A DNA stretch of 64,000 bases. Origin: Streptomyces violaceoruber (lineage in GTDB: Bacteria; Actinomycetota; Actinomycetes; Streptomycetales; Streptomycetaceae). A program made the position numbers and the translations under genes. This document shows positions 60,653 to 64,000 of the stretch, in pieces. Under the pieces are notes generated by a model. That model saw only the letters and a list, made by a program, of their open reading frames with translations, was not told the DNA's origin and searched no databases. The stretch covers positions 7,626,001 through 7,690,000 of the forward strand of contig NZ_CP137734.1 of NCBI RefSeq assembly GCF_033406955.1, read 5' to 3'. Position 1 is the first letter of the stretch, and each line of letters starts with the position of its first letter.

Positions 60653-61741
60653 GTGCGGATGCGGACGGTGTACAGGGGTGAACTACCGGTCGTCCACGGG
60701 CGGTTCCACGTGGACAGCCGTCCCGGGCCGTGGGCGCCGGTGCCGTCGGAGGCCTGCGCCGGGCAGACCAACGGCCTGTGCGGCGCGGCCGTCCCGGGCT
60801 GCCTCTTCCTCTGCACGGGCCTGAGCAGTGGAAAAGTCGCCCTGACCGTCGAGGTGCACGGCACCGCGCCGCCCCTCGACGACCGCTGGGAGGACGTGGT
60901 GGAGACGTCCTTCCGCCCGCTGACCGCCTCGACCGCCGTCCTGCCCTGCGGCCGCGGCGCACTGTGCGAATGGGCCCTGCCGGCCGCCGACCACCGGGTG
61001 CGCTACTGCGGACGCGGCATGGACGGCGGTGCGGGGGCCGCGTCCGCCACGGTCCGGGACGCGGGACCGGTCGGCCAGTATCTGCTGCAGTTCTGGCCGG
61101 CGCCGCCCACCGCGGACCGGGTGGTCAGGCAGACCTCGCGCAGCGCCGCACACCGGCACCGCTGCGCGCGCGCCCTGGAGCCGACCGTTCCGGGGGCGCG
61201 GACCGAGCGGGAGCGTGCCGAGATCCGGTCCTGGGGCGGCCGGCTGCCCAGCCGGCGGGTGCGGGAGGCCGGTGCCGACGCGCGCGGGCTCGTACCGCTG
61301 GACCGGGAGCTGCTCGACGCCGTCGACGCGGCGTGCCCGGCCACCCAGCGCGGCCTCGCCCGCTGGGCCGCCCGCCGGGCCCTCACCGCCGCCGGACTGG
61401 ACGGCGTCGACTGGATCGCGCCCGCGCTGGCCGCGCTGGACCGGGGCGAGCCCCTGCCGGCCCCGTTCGACGATCCCCGGCGGGCCTGGGACCGCTTCTT
61501 CACCGACGCCCGCACCGCCCTCACCGCGCCCGACCCGCCCGGCGCGGGCCAGGGGGCCCCACTGTGCCGCGCCCTGGCCCTGCCCGCCCTGCGTGCCGCC
61601 GCGGATCCGGACCCCCTGCGCGCCGCGCTCGGCGCCCTCTTCGCCGCCGCGGTCACCCACGGCACCGACTACCCGGGCCTGTTCGCCGAGGCCCGCCGGT
61701 GCTTCCCCGGCCTGCGCGCGGACGCGTCGCCGCAGGCCTGA
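60653..61741 (+). CDS. conserved hypothetical protein (362 aa)
   Basis: GTG 60653 (VRMRTVYRGELPVVHGRF) follows a GAGGGGGA site; ATG 60635 and ATG 60659 are alternatives. The N-terminal half looks beta-rich (VALTVEVHGTAPPLDDRWEDVVETSF in two parts, then GQYLLQFWPAP). The C-terminal half is Arg/Ala-rich and helical, with LDRELLDAVDAACPATQRGLARWAARRALTAA. No signal peptide or membrane segment is seen. Codon use is typical of the window. I do not recognise the family. Confidence 0.75.
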   Translation: MRMRTVYRGELPVVHGRFHVDSRPGPWAPVPSEACAGQTNGLCGAAVPGCLFLCTGLSSGKVALTVEVHGTAPPLDDRWEDVVETSFRPLTASTAVLPCGRGALCEWALPAADHRVRYCGRGMDGGAGAASATVRDAGPVGQYLLQFWPAPPTADRVVRQTSRSAAHRHRCARALEPTVPGARTERERAEIRSWGGRLPSRRVREAGADARGLVPLDRELLDAVDAACPATQRGLARWAARRALTAAGLDGVDWIAPALAALDRGEPLPAPFDDPRRAWDRFFTDARTALTAPDPPGAGQGAPLCRALALPALRAAADPDPLRAALGALFAAAVTHGTDYPGLFAEARRCFPGLRADASPQA

Positions 61742-62099
61742 GGGGGCGTGCGGTCTTCTTCCGCGTTCGACGGGTCGGTCCGGGGCCGGGTGTCCCGACG
61801 GGGCGCGTGTGGCGCCCGGGGTGCCGGGCACGGTTCGCCGGGGCCTTCGGTTGCTTGCCCCGCCCGGCCCGGCCCGGGTGCGGATGTGCCGGCGCGGGCG
61901 TGCGCGGCGGGCGTGCGGGGCGGGGGTCCGACGGGCCTCCGCGTCCGGTCGGCCGGTTCGGGGCGGGGCGCGATGGGCGTTGCGCCGGGTGCGCCGGGCG
62001 GGGCGTGGTGGACGGGCTGTCGCGTTCGGTTCGCCGGGGCTCTCGGCGCTTGCCCGGCCTGGGCCGCGGCGGCGGCGGCGTGGGCGCGACCGGGGGACC
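61742..62099. other. 358-bp G-rich spacer with an imperfect direct repeat
   Basis: I see no gene here. A stretch of about 28 bp containing ggttcgccggggc and gcttgccc occurs near 61835-61862 and again near 62028-62055 with a few changes. The region separates convergent genes. Confidence 0.5.
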
Positions 62100-63383
62100 T
62101 CAGCCGTCAGCGGCGGGCCGGGACGGGGAGGGAGCGGACGTGTGGGGCTGTCGCGGCAGCAGCAGTGGGGTCGTCAGGAGCAGCACGCCCGCGAGCGCGA
62201 CGGCCGTACGCGTCCCGGTCAGGCCGGCCAGCAGTCCCCACAGCGCGGTCAGCGCGGCGGTCGTCAGCTTCCCGCTGACCGTCCAGGCCGACAGCGTGCG
62301 CGCCACCCGGTCCGCGGGCGTCAGCTCCAGCCGACGGGTGGCGTACACCGGGTTGTACACGCCCACGGACGCGATCAGTCCGAACTCGACGGCCATCACC
62401 AGGATCAGCCCCCCGGTCCCCGGACCGACGAAGGCCAGCCCCACGGGCCAGCACACGCGCAGCACGCCGCTGGTCACCAGCACCCGGTGCTCCCCGAAGC
62501 GGGCCACGAGCGGTCCGGCCATGCGCGAGCCGACCAGCCCGCCGAGGCACGGCACCGCGAAGGCGAGCGCGTACTGCCAGGGGGCGAACCCCAGGTCGCC
62601 CAGCATGAGCACGGCCAGCAGCGGTGCCGTCGCCATGATCAGACCGTTGACCAGGACCATGTTGAGGAACAGCGGACGCAGGGCCGGTGAGGCGAGCACG
62701 TACCGCCAGCCGTCCAGCAGGTCACCGGCGCGCAGCCGGCTCGCCGCCGCGCGCCGCGGGTGCGGCTCCCCGCCCCCGATCGCGCGAATGCCCAGCGCCG
62801 AGAGGAGATAGCTGACCGCGTCGGCCGCCACCGTCACCACCGGGCCGAAGAGCCCGATCGCGGCCCCGCCGACCGGCGGTCCGAGCATGGCCGCGGTCCA
62901 GGTCGTCGCCTCGAACCGGCCGTTGGCCCGCAGCAGGTCCGGCCCTCGCACCAGCGCCTTGAGACAGGAACCGGCCGCGGCCCTGAAGGTGATGTCGGCC
63001 GCGGCGACGACGACCGACACGACCAGCAGCTGGGCGAAGCCGAGCCGGCCGAGGGCGTACGCGAGCGGCACGCTCAGCAGTACCGCGCACCGCAGCAGGT
63101 CCGTCGCGATCATCACCGGCCGCTTGCGCCGGAACTCCACCCACGGCCCGAGCGGCACGGCCACCACCGCACCCACCGCGAGGCCGGCCGCCGAGAGCGC
63201 CGCCACCCGTGCCGGACCGGCGTCCAGCACCATGACCGCGATCAACGGAAAGGCGTCGAAGGCCAGCCGCGTGCCGAACGTGCTGACCGTGTACGCACCC
63301 CACAGCCATCCGAACCCCCGCCCCAACGATCTGCCGCCCACCACGTCCGACTCGACCACACCCGACTCCGTCACGCCCGACAT
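62100..63383 (-). CDS. MFS transporter (drug/proton antiporter type)
   Basis: A 427-aa permease with about 12 membrane segments beginning at GFGWLWGAYTVSTFGTRLAFDAFPLI (about 23-48). The motif-A-like loop between helices 2 and 3 is GPWVEFRRKRPVMIATDLLRC. The second half begins near LRPLFLNMVLVNGLIMATAPLL. The arrangement is that of the MFS_3 / enterobactin-exporter-like group common in actinobacteria. The substrate is unknown. A short dyad upstream (63433-63447) may regulate it. Confidence 0.9.
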   Translation of the reverse strand: MSGVTESGVVESDVVGGRSLGRGFGWLWGAYTVSTFGTRLAFDAFPLIAVMVLDAGPARVAALSAAGLAVGAVVAVPLGPWVEFRRKRPVMIATDLLRCAVLLSVPLAYALGRLGFAQLLVVSVVVAAADITFRAAAGSCLKALVRGPDLLRANGRFEATTWTAAMLGPPVGGAAIGLFGPVVTVAADAVSYLLSALGIRAIGGGEPHPRRAAASRLRAGDLLDGWRYVLASPALRPLFLNMVLVNGLIMATAPLLAVLMLGDLGFAPWQYALAFAVPCLGGLVGSRMAGPLVARFGEHRVLVTSGVLRVCWPVGLAFVGPGTGGLILVMAVEFGLIASVGVYNPVYATRRLELTPADRVARTLSAWTVSGKLTTAALTALWGLLAGLTGTRTAVALAGVLLLTTPLLLPRQPHTSAPSPSRPAADG

Positions 63384-63432
63384 CCAAGCGAGCCGGGGCC
63401 GGGCGGATCAAACAACCGGCCGGGCGGCACGT

Positions 63433-63447
63433 ACAACCGACCGTTGT
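63433..63447. promoter_or_regulatory. short dyad upstream of the MFS gene
   Basis: ACAAC-N5-GTTGT lies 50 bp before the MFS start codon, with a second ACAACCGGCC half about 20 bp closer to the gene. It could be an operator. Confidence 0.35.
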
Positions 63448-63468
63448 GCACACGCTCCGAGGCGGGTG

Positions 63469-64000
63469 CTACCGGGTGAGCAGCTCGCGCAGTGCCCCGG
63501 CGACCTCGTCCGGCGCCTCCTCGGCCATGAAGTGCCCGCACCCGACGGTTTCGTGCCGCAGGTCCGGGGCCCACGCCCGCCACAGCGCGGCGGCGTCGTA
63601 GCCGAGAGCGGTGCCCCAGTCCTGCTGGAGCACGGTCACCGGCATCCGGAGCCGGTTGCCGTTCTCCCGGTCCGCCCGGTCGTGGTCCACGTCGACGCCG
63701 GCCGAGGCCCGGTAGTCGGCCACGATGGACGGCACCGCCTCGCGGGACGCCTTCAGGTAGGCGGCGCGGACGTCGGCGGGCAGGGCGTCCGGGTCCCGGG
63801 TCCAGACGTCGAGGAAGTGACCGAAGAACGCGTCCGGCGCGGCGCCGATCAGCTGCTCCGGCAGCCCCGGCGGCTGCGCCATCAGATACAGGTGGAAGCC
63901 GACCGCCGCCGTCGTGCCGTGCAGGACGTCCCACATGTCCAGCGTCGGCAGCCCGTCCAGCGCGGCCAGGTGCGTCACCGCGTCGGGGTGGTCGAGCCCG
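63469..64000 (-). CDS. alpha/beta hydrolase, haloacetate dehalogenase/epoxide hydrolase-like (5' end outside window)
   Basis: The frame is open to base 64000, so the N-terminus, including the nucleophile elbow, lies beyond the window. The visible part starts GLDHPDAVTHLAALDGLPTLDMW, which matches the region after the nucleophile in fluoroacetate dehalogenase-like enzymes. The cap domain has FHLYLMAQPPGLPEQLIGAAPDAFFGHFL (in two parts). The C-terminal His is in GCGHFMAEEAPDEV. The exact substrate cannot be told. Confidence 0.85.
   Translation of the reverse strand, partial: GLDHPDAVTHLAALDGLPTLDMWDVLHGTTAAVGFHLYLMAQPPGLPEQLIGAAPDAFFGHFLDVWTRDPDALPADVRAAYLKASREAVPSIVADYRASAGVDVDHDRADRENGNRLRMPVTVLQQDWGTALGYDAAALWRAWAPDLRHETVGCGHFMAEEAPDEVAGALRELLTR

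Noticed and set aside
61748..62278. Plus-strand ORF in the G-rich spacer
   Set aside because: Composition is Gly/Arg/Ala-rich with no ribosome site. It runs into the 3' end of the convergent MFS gene and has no recognisable motif.

Overview
The window is a high-GC actinobacterial chromosome segment, almost certainly Streptomyces. The evidence is very strong G/C bias at third codon positions, GTG and TTG starts, 4-bp ATGA/GTGA gene couplings, zinc-type anti-sigma factors, an ergothioneine operon and an F420-type oxidoreductase. From memory, unchecked by search, the gene order resembles the S. coelicolor region SCO0958 down to about SCO0900. That includes a WS/DGAT acyltransferase, the c-di-GMP enzyme RmdA, the 'SCO0930 family' lipoprotein, a second succinate dehydrogenase and egtABCD.

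Layout. Positions 1-6.4 kb hold the 3' end of a GH92 alpha-mannosidase, a wax-ester/DGAT acyltransferase, a zinc-ribbon SDR protein, a degenerate HD-like protein, a 58-aa peptide of unknown role and a GNAT acetyltransferase. Positions 6.4-15.6 kb hold an amidase remnant and then a mannoside island: a LacI regulator diverging from a binding protein, two permeases, a clan GH-A (GH5-type) glycosidase and a GH38 alpha-mannosidase. Positions 15.6-27 kb hold a lipase maturation factor, a PAS-GAF-PP2C-HATPase protein, an Fpg/Nei glycosylase, an ECF sigma/anti-sigma group, a CapA-like lipoprotein, a MarR/hydrolase divergon, an amino-acid permease and a universal stress protein.

Positions 27-33 kb form an envelope region: polysaccharide deacetylase, class E/F-type sortase, two convergent paralogous surface proteins, a DUF4239 protein with a proline-rich wall-spanning partner, and a SCO0930-family lipoprotein. 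Positions 33-39 kb hold a DUF574 methyltransferase coupled to rmdA, and two LysR divergons. The second of these faces sdhCAB (39-42.5 kb). Positions 42.7-49.9 kb hold an ornithine-lipid acyltransferase pair, a PRC-barrel/DUF2382 protein, a UvrA-like ABC protein, a luciferase-like oxidoreductase, a 191-bp MITE, a HAD phosphatase and a dodecin. Positions 50-56 kb hold an orphan sugar-binding lipoprotein behind a dre-like site, and the egtABCD operon.

Positions 56-64 kb hold a TIGR02452 (PARG-like) protein with a coupled leader ORF, a PemK/MazF-like protein, a HIBADH-like dehydrogenase and a PPOX protein. Next come a rearranged spot (an MMPL transporter remnant and an ArsR-type regulator split onto opposite strands), a VOC protein, an unknown protein, an MFS transporter and a truncated alpha/beta hydrolase.

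How the genes work together: the LacI, ABC transporter, GH5 and GH38 genes, plus the nearby GH92, read as a pathway for importing and trimming mannose-rich glycans such as N-glycans. The most unusual structural feature is the ArsR-type gene near 59.6-60.0 kb. Computationally re-inverting a 140-bp segment restores one continuous reading frame.
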